DNA of 64,000 nt from an uncultured Collinsella sp. (lineage in GTDB: Bacteria > Actinomycetota > Coriobacteriia > Coriobacteriales > Coriobacteriaceae): NCBI GenBank assembly GCA_902491765.1, contig CABUIY010000005.1, positions 62,001-126,000 of the forward strand, written 5' to 3'. A program made the position numbers and the translations under genes. Shown in pieces: positions 42,141 through 49,767 of this stretch; within the stretch, counting starts at the first letter, position 1, and each line of letters begins with the position of its first letter. The notes under the pieces were generated by a model. The model did not search any database and was not told where the DNA came from. It saw only the letters and a program-made list of their open reading frames with translations.

Positions 42141-42836
42141 TTATGCCTGCTGCCAGGTGTCGACGAGCTCCTTGGCGGCGGCGTAGGGGTCGTCGGCACT
42201 GCAGACAGCGCTCACCACAAAGAAGCCATCGACGCCGGTGGCCTTGAGCTGCGGCAGGTCGGCCGTCTTGACGCCGCCGCCCACCACGATGGGCACGGGG
42301 CTTGCCGCGTGGAGTGCGGCCAGGTCCTCAAAGCTCTTGGTGATGATAGAGCCGTCGGCCGCGCGTCCGCAGTCGCGCTTGGTTTCGGTCTCGTGGAGCG
42401 GGCCGATGCCCAGGTAGTCGACTAGGCTCATGTCGGCGGTCTTGACGTACTCGAGCATCTCCTCGCAGCGGGCCGAAAGGCCCACGATGGCATCGGGGCC
42501 CAGAAGCTTGCGGCAGACCTCGACGGGAATATCGCTCTGGCCCACGTGCACGCCGTCGACAGCAATACCCTGCTCGCGCGCGGCGAGTACGCAGTCCAGG
42601 CGGTCGTCGATCAGCAGGGCAACCTGACCGGTTTTGCCGGCCTGTGCGATTGCCTGCGCGGCGTCGCCCGTCAGCGCAATGATCTCGCGGGCGCTTGCCA
42701 CCTTGGAGCGCACCTGGATGCAGGTAAAGCCGGCGTCGAGCGCCTGGGCCACCACATCGCCCACGGGACGCCCGAGCGTGTTTTCGGGGCCGAGTACCAG
42801 ATAGGCCGAGATATCAAGGTTGTCGCGGATGCTCAT
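42141..42836 (-). CDS. thiE: Thiamine-phosphate synthase
   Basis: ThiE joins HMP-PP and THZ-P to form thiamine phosphate. The 231-residue TIM-barrel protein has CIQVRSKVASAREI, LLIDDRLDCVLAAREQGIAVDGVHVGQSD (Mg2+ and pyrophosphate site), and PIVVGGGVKTADLPQL. Its ATG overlaps the previous stop codon (ATGA), so it is translated from the thiM operon. It is the last gene of the operon. Confidence 0.93.
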   Translation of the reverse strand: MSIRDNLDISAYLVLGPENTLGRPVGDVVAQALDAGFTCIQVRSKVASAREIIALTGDAAQAIAQAGKTGQVALLIDDRLDCVLAAREQGIAVDGVHVGQSDIPVEVCRKLLGPDAIVGLSARCEEMLEYVKTADMSLVDYLGIGPLHETETKRDCGRAADGSIITKSFEDLAALHAASPVPIVVGGGVKTADLPQLKATGVDGFFVVSAVCSADDPYAAAKELVDTWQQA

Positions 42837-43174
42837 CGTGCTTCCTCCTGCTTTTTGATCTGCGCTTCCATGCGTTCGAGCTTGCCGGTCATGGTGTCGG
42901 TAAATCCGGGTCGAATATCGGCTTTGAGCACGACTTCGGTGCGGATGCCCTTGCTCGCCAACACAAAGGTTGCGTCGCGCACGACCTGCATGACCTCGTC
43001 CCAGTCGCCCTCGATCTCGGTGAACATGGAGGTGGTGCGGTTGGGCAGGCCGCTCTCGCGAATGACACGCACGACCTCGGCGACCTCGGCGGATAGCTCA
43101 TCGCCGGTGCCGCACGGGGCGATGGCTACGGCGACGAGCGTGTTCATGCCGGCATTGGTTGCGGGCTCGGACAT
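42833..43174 (-). CDS. MTH1187-family thiamine-binding protein
   Basis: A 113-residue protein of the MTH1187/YkoF-like family (DUF77). The pattern VAVAIAPCGTGDELSAEVAEVVRVIRESGL and MFTEIEGDWDEVMQVVRDA is characteristic. Family members bind thiamine or its HMP part. ATG 43174 is four bases after the thiM stop, and an AGGAGG site lies inside the end of thiM. It probably buffers or senses a thiamine precursor within this salvage operon. Confidence 0.87.
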   Translation of the reverse strand: MSEPATNAGMNTLVAVAIAPCGTGDELSAEVAEVVRVIRESGLPNRTTSMFTEIEGDWDEVMQVVRDATFVLASKGIRTEVVLKADIRPGFTDTMTGKLERMEAQIKKQEEAR

Positions 43175-43177
43175 GGC

Positions 43178-44017
43178 CTATGCCTCCTCGAGCTCGAGTC
43201 GGTTATCGGCGATGTCTTGGGCGGTTGCGCGGTAGAGCTCGTCGATAAAGGCGACCTTAAAGCTTGCCGGGGCGTCGGCGACAGCGGCGGCACGCGTGCC
43301 GGCCACGTTGTAGACGGCGGTGCCGCAGACGGCTGCCGTAAACGGGTCGGCGGCGCAGGCGTACACGGCCAGCACGCCGCCCTGCGAGCAGCCGCAGCCG
43401 GTGATCTTGGACATGAGCGGGCTGCCGCCGTGAGACTTGGCCACCGTCGTGCCGTCGGTGATCAGGTCGACTTCGCCCGAGACCACAACGGCGCCACCGG
43501 TGTGGCGAGCGAGCGCCACGGCGGCACCACGGGCGGCGTCGACCGTGTCGGTGGTATCGACACCGCGCACGCGGCTCAGATCGGCCGCCTCGCCCTCAAG
43601 ACCCCACAGGCCGGCGAGCGCGATAATCTCGGAGGCGTTGCCGCGCACGATGGCGGGCTTGTACTGCTTGAGCTCGTTGACCAGCTGGGTGCGCAGGCTA
43701 CCGATACCCAGGCCCACCGGATCGAGCACCCAGGGCTTACCGGCGTCGTGTGCCGCCTTGGCCGCGCGGGGAATCGTTTGCTCGTAAATGGGGAAGAGCG
43801 TGCCCATGTTGAGATAGATGGCGCCGCCGCCGGCAACGAGTGCCTCGCCCTCGTCGGGCAGATAGACCATGGCGGCCGATCCGCCCACGGCGAGCTGCGC
43901 GTTGGCGACAAAGTCGATCGTCACCGTGTTGGTGATGGAACCGGCCATCGGATTGGTAGCGCGAATCTCCTCCACGGCCTTGACCATATGTTGCTTAAGC
44001 TGTTCCGAATCAATCAC
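43178..44017 (-). CDS. thiM: Hydroxyethylthiazole kinase
   Basis: ThiM phosphorylates salvaged hydroxyethylthiazole. The 279-residue protein has ITNTVTIDFVANAQLAVGGSAAMVYLPDE, VLDPVGLGIGSLRTQL, IVRGNASEIIALAG, and GCGCSQGGVLAVYA (active site and phosphate binding). The start was placed at GTG 44017 because AAGGAGG precedes it by eight bases; a longer frame would run through the riboswitch terminator. It is the first gene of a TPP-riboswitch-controlled operon with an MTH1187 protein and thiE. No thiC or thiD is visible here. Confidence 0.92.
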   Translation of the reverse strand: MIDSEQLKQHMVKAVEEIRATNPMAGSITNTVTIDFVANAQLAVGGSAAMVYLPDEGEALVAGGGAIYLNMGTLFPIYEQTIPRAAKAAHDAGKPWVLDPVGLGIGSLRTQLVNELKQYKPAIVRGNASEIIALAGLWGLEGEAADLSRVRGVDTTDTVDAARGAAVALARHTGGAVVVSGEVDLITDGTTVAKSHGGSPLMSKITGCGCSQGGVLAVYACAADPFTAAVCGTAVYNVAGTRAAAVADAPASFKVAFIDELYRATAQDIADNRLELEEA

Positions 44018-44039
44018 TGCACATGCCTCCTTGGCATAG

Positions 44040-44070
44040 AAAAGGGGCGCTGTGCATAGACAGCGCCCCT
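44040..44070 (-). terminator. Riboswitch-controlled terminator before thiM
   Basis: A perfect 11-bp stem (AGGGGCGCTGT and complement) with a six-base loop is followed on the minus strand by TTTT, between the TPP aptamer and the thiM ribosome-binding site. Confidence 0.85.
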
Positions 44071-44080
44071 GTAAAGGCGG

Positions 44081-44175
44081 CATGCTCCCTACGCCAGCAT
44101 TAACTGACAGGTTCAAAGGATTGGGCCCATTGCCCTCTCAGCCTTGTGGTTTGCACCGCCGGCACTCCCGCATCG
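44081..44175 (-). ncRNA. TPP riboswitch (THI element)
   Basis: On the minus strand the conserved THI pieces occur in order: GGCTGAGAGGGC, then CCTTTGAACCTG, then TTAATGCTGGCGTAGGGA. These are the pyrimidine- and pyrophosphate-sensing parts of the thiamine-pyrophosphate aptamer. The downstream hairpin indicates control by transcription termination when TPP is plentiful. Confidence 0.93.
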
Positions 44176-44200
44176 AATCTGTTGTTCCCTATACTAGCGC

Positions 44201-44235
44201 ACCTGCCAAAAAGGGACAGGTTTATTTTGGCAGGT
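44201..44235. repeat. Palindromic element, ACCTGCCAAAA family, copy 2
   Basis: ACCTGCCAAAA (44201-44211) and TTTTGGCAGGT (44225-44235) are perfect inverted repeats. The 35-bp element differs by one base from the copy at 26078-26112. It lies upstream of the HAD phosphatase gene. Confidence 0.8.
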
Positions 44236-44272
44236 CGTTACAATAGGTAGGACCGATACGAATGGGGACTTC

Positions 44273-45181
44273 ATGATCAAACTTGTGCTGACCGATATGG
44301 ACGATACGCTGATTCCAGCCGGGCATGACGGCGCCAGCGACTACGCCATCGAGGGTATTCATGCCATGCAAGCGGCGGGTCTGCACTTTGGTCCGGTTTC
44401 GGGTCGTCAGCCGTCCGCGATGGGCTGGATGTTCAAAAATCGTTCCGAGTGTTTTTCGACTGGCGCGTTCTGTAACGGCCAGGTGATGTTTGTCGGCGGC
44501 GAAGTAGTCGCCTCGCACGCAATCGACAACGATGCTCTGATGTGTTTGGCCGACTATCTGGAGCAAGAGACCGACGATACATTTTTAAAAGTCTATAGCC
44601 TGGGCGATGACTTTTGGGGCAACGATGCCTATTGCGTGACGAGTGATCCCGAGCGCGTTCGTCGCGCCATGGAGTCGGGCGGCAACGCATGGCTCAAAGG
44701 CGAAGAGGCCCCGTGCCGTCCCGTCGTTGATGAAGTGCCGGTGTTCAAGGCGAATATCTGGAGTGCCCGTTCGCGTGAGGAGCTCGCGGAGCTACGCGAG
44801 CGCGTTGCCGTTGAGGTGCCGGAACTCTCGCTTGTGTTTCCCAACAACCGAGTGCGCCTGTTTGACATCCTTCCAGCAGGTTGGGACAAGGGTTGCGCTG
44901 CGCTGGAGTTGGCGCGCGCTTTGGACCTGACGCCCGATGAGGTGGCCGTATTTGGCGATTCCGATAACGATCTGCCCATGATCGATGCCGTTCCCAACTC
45001 CGTTGCAGTCGCCAATGCCAACGAGGCCGTCACGGCTGCCGCGCGCTGGCATATCGGCGCTGCGGTAGACGATGCGGTTGCCGGGGCTCTGCATCAGATT
45101 GCCGCCTGTGCCGCGACGGGGGAGATGCCGCCGTTTATGCGTCAGATGGATACGACGGGTTTCGACGTCACGAACGTCTAG
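44273..45181 (+). CDS. Cof-type HAD-superfamily phosphatase
   Basis: A 302-residue HAD hydrolase. Motif I is LTDMDDTLIP (nucleophile Asp in DMDD), and the last motif is VFGDSDNDLPMIDAV. The large cap region between them is of the Cof type. Substrates of such enzymes are sugar phosphates, flavin nucleotides or HMP-PP, and cannot be chosen here. The lysine motif is GWDKGCAALELA. GGGGA precedes ATG 44273. A LysR gene follows 11 bases after the stop. Confidence 0.87.
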   Translation: MIKLVLTDMDDTLIPAGHDGASDYAIEGIHAMQAAGLHFGPVSGRQPSAMGWMFKNRSECFSTGAFCNGQVMFVGGEVVASHAIDNDALMCLADYLEQETDDTFLKVYSLGDDFWGNDAYCVTSDPERVRRAMESGGNAWLKGEEAPCRPVVDEVPVFKANIWSARSREELAELRERVAVEVPELSLVFPNNRVRLFDILPAGWDKGCAALELARALDLTPDEVAVFGDSDNDLPMIDAVPNSVAVANANEAVTAAARWHIGAAVDDAVAGALHQIAACAATGEMPPFMRQMDTTGFDVTNV

Positions 45182-45191
45182 GGAGAAAGCT

Positions 45192-46088
45192 ATGAAGCTC
45201 CAGCAGCTCAGGTATGTCGTCAAAGTTGCCGAATGCGGCAGCATCACCGAGGCCTCGCGCCGGCTCTTTGTGTCGCAGCCTTCGATTACCGCGTCGATCC
45301 GCGATCTCGAAAACGAGATGGGCGTGCACATCTTTGAGCGCACCAACAAGGGCGTCATTGTGTCCGAGGAAGGCGAGACCTTCTTGGGCTACGCGCGCCA
45401 GGTACTCGACCAGGCCGACCTGCTCGAGGGCAAATACAAGGGCGCATCCGAGCAGGTGCCGCACTTTAGTGTGAGCTGCCAGCATTATTCCTTTGCCGTT
45501 AACGCGTTTGTTGACGTGATCCGCGAGTTCGATGCCGCGCGTTACGACTTCACCCTGCGCGAAGAACAGACTCACGAGATTATCGAGGACGTCGCGCATA
45601 TGAAAAGCGAACTGGGCATCCTGTACTTATCCGAGCATAACCGCGAGGTTATCGAGCGCATGCTCGCCGCCAACGAGCTCGTATTCGAGGGACTCTTCTG
45701 CGCCGCGCCGCATGTCTTTGTATGCGCCGACCATCCACTGGCGGACTGCGCCAGCGTGACGCTCGAGGACTTGGAAGACTACCCGTTCTTGTCCTATGAG
45801 CAGGGCAGTTATAACTCGTTCTACTATTCCGAGGAGCTGACTTCGACGTTCGAGCGTCGCAAAAATATCCGCGTGCGCGACCGTGCGACGTTGTTCAATT
45901 TGGCCATGGGCCTCAACGGCTACACGGTATGCTCGGGCGTGATCAGCCACGAGCTCAACGGCCCCGGCATTATCTCGATTCCGCTCGACGTGGACGAGTA
46001 CATGGAGATTGGCATCATCACGCGCAAGAACACGACACTTACGCGCTATGGGCAGGCCTATATCGACGCGATTCGTCAGCATATCTAG
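45192..46088 (+). CDS. LysR-family regulator, probable sulfur/methionine control
   Basis: A 298-residue LysR regulator. The helix-turn-helix is KVAECGSITEASRRLFVSQPSITASIRDLENEMG, followed by the effector domain. GGGAGA precedes ATG 45192. It lies 156 bases upstream of a MetE-like gene on the same strand, and a 23-bp palindrome is in that gap. Control of methionine or sulfur metabolism is inferred from this neighbour. The effector region contains SCQHYSFAVNAFVDVIREF. Confidence 0.87.
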   Translation: MKLQQLRYVVKVAECGSITEASRRLFVSQPSITASIRDLENEMGVHIFERTNKGVIVSEEGETFLGYARQVLDQADLLEGKYKGASEQVPHFSVSCQHYSFAVNAFVDVIREFDAARYDFTLREEQTHEIIEDVAHMKSELGILYLSEHNREVIERMLAANELVFEGLFCAAPHVFVCADHPLADCASVTLEDLEDYPFLSYEQGSYNSFYYSEELTSTFERRKNIRVRDRATLFNLAMGLNGYTVCSGVISHELNGPGIISIPLDVDEYMEIGIITRKNTTLTRYGQAYIDAIRQHI

Positions 46089-46134
46089 ACTGCTGCGTTC
46101 TGCACGGGTCAAATCTCTTTACGGCAGTCCAAAC

Positions 46135-46157
46135 TGATATAGGAATCATCTATATCA
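46135..46157 (+). promoter_or_regulatory. Candidate LysR operator before the MetE-like gene
   Basis: TGATATAG (46135-46142) and CTATATCA (46150-46157) are perfect inverted repeats with a seven-base spacer, containing the T-N11-A pattern. They lie about 87 bases upstream of the MetE-like start. Confidence 0.6.
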
Positions 46158-46243
46158 AACTGTTATAAACATATATTTTACGATGACCACATGAGCGCTC
46201 ATACTCTGTCCCAGCAAAGCAACCAATGCAAAGGGAGATATCT

Positions 46244-47377
46244 ATGAGTGCTTTAACCACGCTGAACGCACCGTTTCGCGCCGATATCGTCGGCAGCTTT
46301 CTTCGTCCACAGGCTGTTAAGGATGCACGTGCCGCCTATGCCGCGGGCACACTCGACGCCGCCGGCCTTAAGGCCGTCGAGGACGATGCCATTCGCGATT
46401 TGGTGGCCAAGCAGAAGGCCGCCGGCCTGCAGGTCATCACCGATGGCGAGTTCCGCCGTAGTTACTGGCACCTCGACTTTATGTGGGGCCTCAATGGCAT
46501 TGAGCGCCGTACCTCGCGTACGGGTTATATGTTCCATGATGAGGAGACGACGGCCGATACCGCCGTGGTGACCGGCTCCATCAGCGGCGAGAGCCACCCC
46601 TTCGTCGAGCACTTCAAGTTTGTCAAGGCACTTGAGGGCGAGGGCCGCGTTGCACGCCAGACCATCCCGGCGCCTATCCAGACGTTCTCTGAGGTCACGC
46701 TCGATCGCTGCGACGGCCAGCAGGAGAGCCTGCGCGCTGTCTATAAGACCGATGAGGAGCTTGCCGACGCCATTGCAGCCGCTTATCGCACGGTGATCGC
46801 CGACCTGTACGCTGCAGGCTGCCGCAACATCCAGTTTGATGACTGCACCTGGGGCATCTATTGCGATACCGACTTTGTGTCCAAGACCGGAATGAGCCCG
46901 GTTGATCTGCAAAAGGTAAGCGAGCTGGGCGTGGCGCTCAACAACGCCGCCATCGAGGGCAAGCCCGATGACCTGATCATTAACACGCACGTGTGCCGCG
47001 GTAACTACCACTCTACCTATGCCTTCGAGGGCGGCTACGACCCCATCGCGCCGTACCTGTTCGCAAACGAGGATGTCGACGCATTTTACCTGGAGTTCGA
47101 TACGCCGCGCGCCGGCGGTTTTGAGCCGCTGAAGTATGTTGCCCCCGGCAAGAAGGTCGTGTTGGGCCTGGTGACCACCAAGGCCGCTGAGCTTGAGGAC
47201 GAGGATGCCATCGTCGAGCGTATTCACGAGGCCGCAAGGTATGTTCCGCTCGAGAACCTGTATCTGTCGCCCCAGTGCGGCTTTGCCAGCTGCGAGATTG
47301 GCAACAAGCTGACCGAGGACGAGCAATGGGCAAAGATCGCGCTGGTCAAGCGCGTTGCCGAGCGCGTTTGGAAATAA
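46244..47377 (+). CDS. MetE C-terminal-like methyltransferase (YxjG/YxjH type)
   Basis: A 377-residue protein matching the catalytic half of cobalamin-independent methionine synthase. The opening RADIVGSFLRPQAVKDARAAY is typical of the short group. Zinc or substrate residues appear in FDDCTWGIYC, INTHVCRGNYHST, and LSPQCGFASCEIGNKL. Such proteins lack the N-terminal folate domain of MetE and may use another methyl donor. AAGGGAGA precedes ATG 46244. A LysR gene and its probable operator lie upstream. Confidence 0.88.
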   Translation: MSALTTLNAPFRADIVGSFLRPQAVKDARAAYAAGTLDAAGLKAVEDDAIRDLVAKQKAAGLQVITDGEFRRSYWHLDFMWGLNGIERRTSRTGYMFHDEETTADTAVVTGSISGESHPFVEHFKFVKALEGEGRVARQTIPAPIQTFSEVTLDRCDGQQESLRAVYKTDEELADAIAAAYRTVIADLYAAGCRNIQFDDCTWGIYCDTDFVSKTGMSPVDLQKVSELGVALNNAAIEGKPDDLIINTHVCRGNYHSTYAFEGGYDPIAPYLFANEDVDAFYLEFDTPRAGGFEPLKYVAPGKKVVLGLVTTKAAELEDEDAIVERIHEAARYVPLENLYLSPQCGFASCEIGNKLTEDEQWAKIALVKRVAERVWK

Positions 47378-47447
47378 CGGTAACGTTCGCAGGTGGCGGC
47401 GCGTGCGAGACATGGCGTATCGCGTACAATGGTTCGGATCGTATCGT

Positions 47448-47473
47448 TCGGGCAGGTTATCCGATATGCCCGA
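47448..47473 (+). other. Leader hairpin before the uracil permease
   Basis: TCGGGCA (47448-47454) and TGCCCGA (47467-47473) form a perfect 7-bp stem with a 12-base loop, 27 bases before the start codon and after a TACAAT -10 box at 47425. A pyrimidine-responsive leader is possible but no known motif was recognised. Confidence 0.35.
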
Positions 47474-47499
47474 TCACCCTTCCATTCGAAAGAACATCC

Positions 47500-48834
47500 A
47501 TGTCCCAGTCTTCGACGCCCGCCGTCACCGATGCCATCTACGATGCATCGTCGCTTGGCCGCCCGCGCATGTTCCTGCTCGGTCTGCAGCACCTGTTTGC
47601 CATGTTTGGCGCCACCGTGCTGGTGCCCGTGCTCACCGGTCTCTCGGTTTCGGCGACGCTTTTGTTTGCCGGCTTGGGCACGCTGCTGTTCCACTTCTTG
47701 TCGCGCGGTAAGGTGCCGGCATTTTTGGGCTCATCGTTTGCCTTTATCGCAGGCTATGCCGCAATCGCGCCCAACGGCGAGGCCGAGCTATTGCCCTACG
47801 CCTGCCTGGGCGTAGCCTGCGCCGGTCTACTCTATCCGGTGCTGGCGGCCCTGTTCCGCGCCTTTGGTGCCAAGCGCGTCATGCGCTTCTTCCCGCCGGT
47901 GGTGACGGGCCCTATCGTCATTTCCATCGGTCTGATCCTGGCAAGCTCCGCTATTGCTAACTGCCAGACCAATTGGCTCGTCGCCGTTATCGCCGTGGCA
48001 GTGATCGTCATCTGCAACATCTGGGGCCGCGGCATGGTCAAGATCGTGCCGATCCTGCTGGGCGTTGCGGTGAGCTATGCCGTTGCGACTGCGCTGGGCG
48101 AGGTCGACTTTACTGGCGTCGCAGCCGCTCCCTGGGTTGGTTTGCCCGTCGAGTGGGACAACACCGTCTTTGCGCTCTTTGGCCCGCAGTTCGATAGCGG
48201 CCTTGCCACGACGGCTATCATCACCATCATGCCGTTGGCCTTTGCAACCATGATCGAGCATATCGGTGATATCTCCGCTATTGGCTCCACCTGTGAGCGC
48301 AACTACATCGCCGATCCCGGCTTGCATCGCACACTGCTCGGCGATGGACTCGCCACGATTCTGGCTTCGCTCTTTGGCGCTCCGGCCAACACCACGTATG
48401 GCGAGAACACCGGCGTGCTTGCCCTGACGCGTGTGTTTGACCCGCGCGTGATTCGCATTGCCGCGTGCTGCGCTATCGTGCTTTCGTTCTGCCCCAAGTT
48501 CGCTGCCGTGATTGCCGCCATGCCGGCGTGTGTAATCGGCGGCGTGTCGCTTGTGCTCTACGGCATGATCAGTGCCGTAGGCGTGCGCAACCTCATTGAG
48601 AACCAGGTCGATTTCCAGAACAACCGCAATGTGCTGGTGGCGGCTCTGGTGCTCGTGCTTTCACTCGGCATTGCCTACAGCACCGCCGGTGCCATCGTGC
48701 TTGAGCTGGGCGGCGTGACGATTTCGCTTTCCGGCCTTGCAGTGGGCTCGCTGGTTGGCATCGTGCTCAACGCAATTCTGCCCGGCAATGATTTTGAGTT
48801 CGATGTCTCGGAACTCGAGGAGACTGCCGAATAG
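47500..48834 (+). CDS. uraA: Uracil/xanthine permease (NCS2, UraA type)
   Basis: A 444-residue transporter with fourteen predicted helices. The family pattern starts LGLQHLFAMFGATVLVPVLTGL and includes AFIAGYAAIAP, MPLAFATMIEHIGDISAIG and FGAPANTTYGENTGVLALTRVFDPRVIRIAA. UraA imports uracil with protons. No ribosome-binding site better than AAGAAC precedes ATG 47500. TACAAT at 47425 is a likely -10. A terminator follows. Confidence 0.9.
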   Translation: MSQSSTPAVTDAIYDASSLGRPRMFLLGLQHLFAMFGATVLVPVLTGLSVSATLLFAGLGTLLFHFLSRGKVPAFLGSSFAFIAGYAAIAPNGEAELLPYACLGVACAGLLYPVLAALFRAFGAKRVMRFFPPVVTGPIVISIGLILASSAIANCQTNWLVAVIAVAVIVICNIWGRGMVKIVPILLGVAVSYAVATALGEVDFTGVAAAPWVGLPVEWDNTVFALFGPQFDSGLATTAIITIMPLAFATMIEHIGDISAIGSTCERNYIADPGLHRTLLGDGLATILASLFGAPANTTYGENTGVLALTRVFDPRVIRIAACCAIVLSFCPKFAAVIAAMPACVIGGVSLVLYGMISAVGVRNLIENQVDFQNNRNVLVAALVLVLSLGIAYSTAGAIVLELGGVTISLSGLAVGSLVGIVLNAILPGNDFEFDVSELEETAE

Positions 48835-48859
48835 CGGTTGTGCCCAAGTCAGTTAAATA

Positions 48860-48896
48860 AGCCGGTCATGCGTCCGATGCGCATGGCCGGCTTTTT
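48860..48896 (+). terminator. Terminator after the uracil permease
   Basis: AGCCGGTCATGCG and TGCGCATGGCCGGCT pair with one bulge and are followed by TTTT. The hairpin reaches the stop codon of the convergent esterase. Confidence 0.82.
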
Positions 48897-49560
48897 AGTG
48901 CGCAAGGATCCAGCGTATGCCGCGGGCCATGCGCAGATCGGTTTGGGCAAAGTGGTTGCCGGGGTTGAGTTCCATCGTTGTTGGGATGCCGCGCTCGATG
49001 AGTAGCTCTTCCATTGCGCGCGTGTCGTCGAGTACGTGTCTCATCATGCGGTTGGGTGTCTTGGTCTCCTTTTTGCCAAGCGACAGGTAGGCGGCGTCGG
49101 GCGTAACTGCCGTGGCGTGCTCGTGCGCATAGTCGATAAAGCCAGGAAACCACAGGGATCCCGATGCGCTTGCGGCGCGGTCAAAGGCATTGGTTTGCCA
49201 GAGAGCCCAAAGCGAAAAGAGGCCTGCCAGCGAGTAGCCGGCAATGCCGCGCCAGGTGGGCGGCCGAGGAAGCGACGACTCGACCTGGGGGATTATCTGA
49301 TTCAGCAGCTCATCAAGAAAACCGGCAGCTTGGCCTCCGAAAGGCTCGGCATCGCGTACGGTCCCGTCGCATGCCCAAGGGCTCAGCTCGCGATTCCAAT
49401 CGAGCCCGCCAATGGCGACAAGGGTGAATGGCGGACAGTCGAGCTCTCGGCAACACTTATAAACCTCGCTGCCGTCGCCCACGACCACAGGAAGGTAGAT
49501 GACAGGCGCGCTTTCCGTATGATTCGAATAAACGGTTATCTGCTTTTGATGCGCTTCCAT
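48895..49560 (-). CDS. Alpha/beta-hydrolase esterase
   Basis: A 221-residue hydrolase of the putative esterase group (IroE/Fes-like or esterase D-like). The nucleophile elbow is GYSLAG, the acid lies in a region near DDTRAMEELL, and the His in GNHFAQTD completes the triad. The N-terminus ITVYSNHTESAPVIYLPVV is typical. Siderophore esterase activity is possible but no iron genes are near. GAGAGAAG precedes ATG 49560. Confidence 0.78.
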   Translation of the reverse strand: MEAHQKQITVYSNHTESAPVIYLPVVVGDGSEVYKCCRELDCPPFTLVAIGGLDWNRELSPWACDGTVRDAEPFGGQAAGFLDELLNQIIPQVESSLPRPPTWRGIAGYSLAGLFSLWALWQTNAFDRAASASGSLWFPGFIDYAHEHATAVTPDAAYLSLGKKETKTPNRMMRHVLDDTRAMEELLIERGIPTTMELNPGNHFAQTDLRMARGIRWILAH

Positions 49561-49675
49561 GACGGGCTTCTCTCAGTGTTGTGATATCGGCAGCTCCAAT
49601 TGTCGCACGCCAGCGTATGCCGGTTGGGCTAGACCAAAGACAATCTCGTGCATCCCCTGCGGACGCATATGGAAA

Positions 49676-49711
49676 ACGCCACCGCCGGAGGGGAGCTCGG
49701 CGGTGGCGTTG
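49676..49711 (-). terminator. Terminator after surface protein A
   Basis: A perfect 13-bp stem (AACGCCACCGCCG and complement) with a ten-base loop is followed on the minus strand by TTTCC. Confidence 0.78.
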
Positions 49712-49767
49712 TTAAACGGTGCTGGGGCTCGGGGCCTTCGCGGGAGCTGCCATGTGCGCAGAGGCGT

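Noticed and set aside
43999..44116. Longer thiM starting at 44116.
   Set aside because: That frame reads through the end of the TPP aptamer and its terminator; GTG 44017 has a strong AAGGAGG site.
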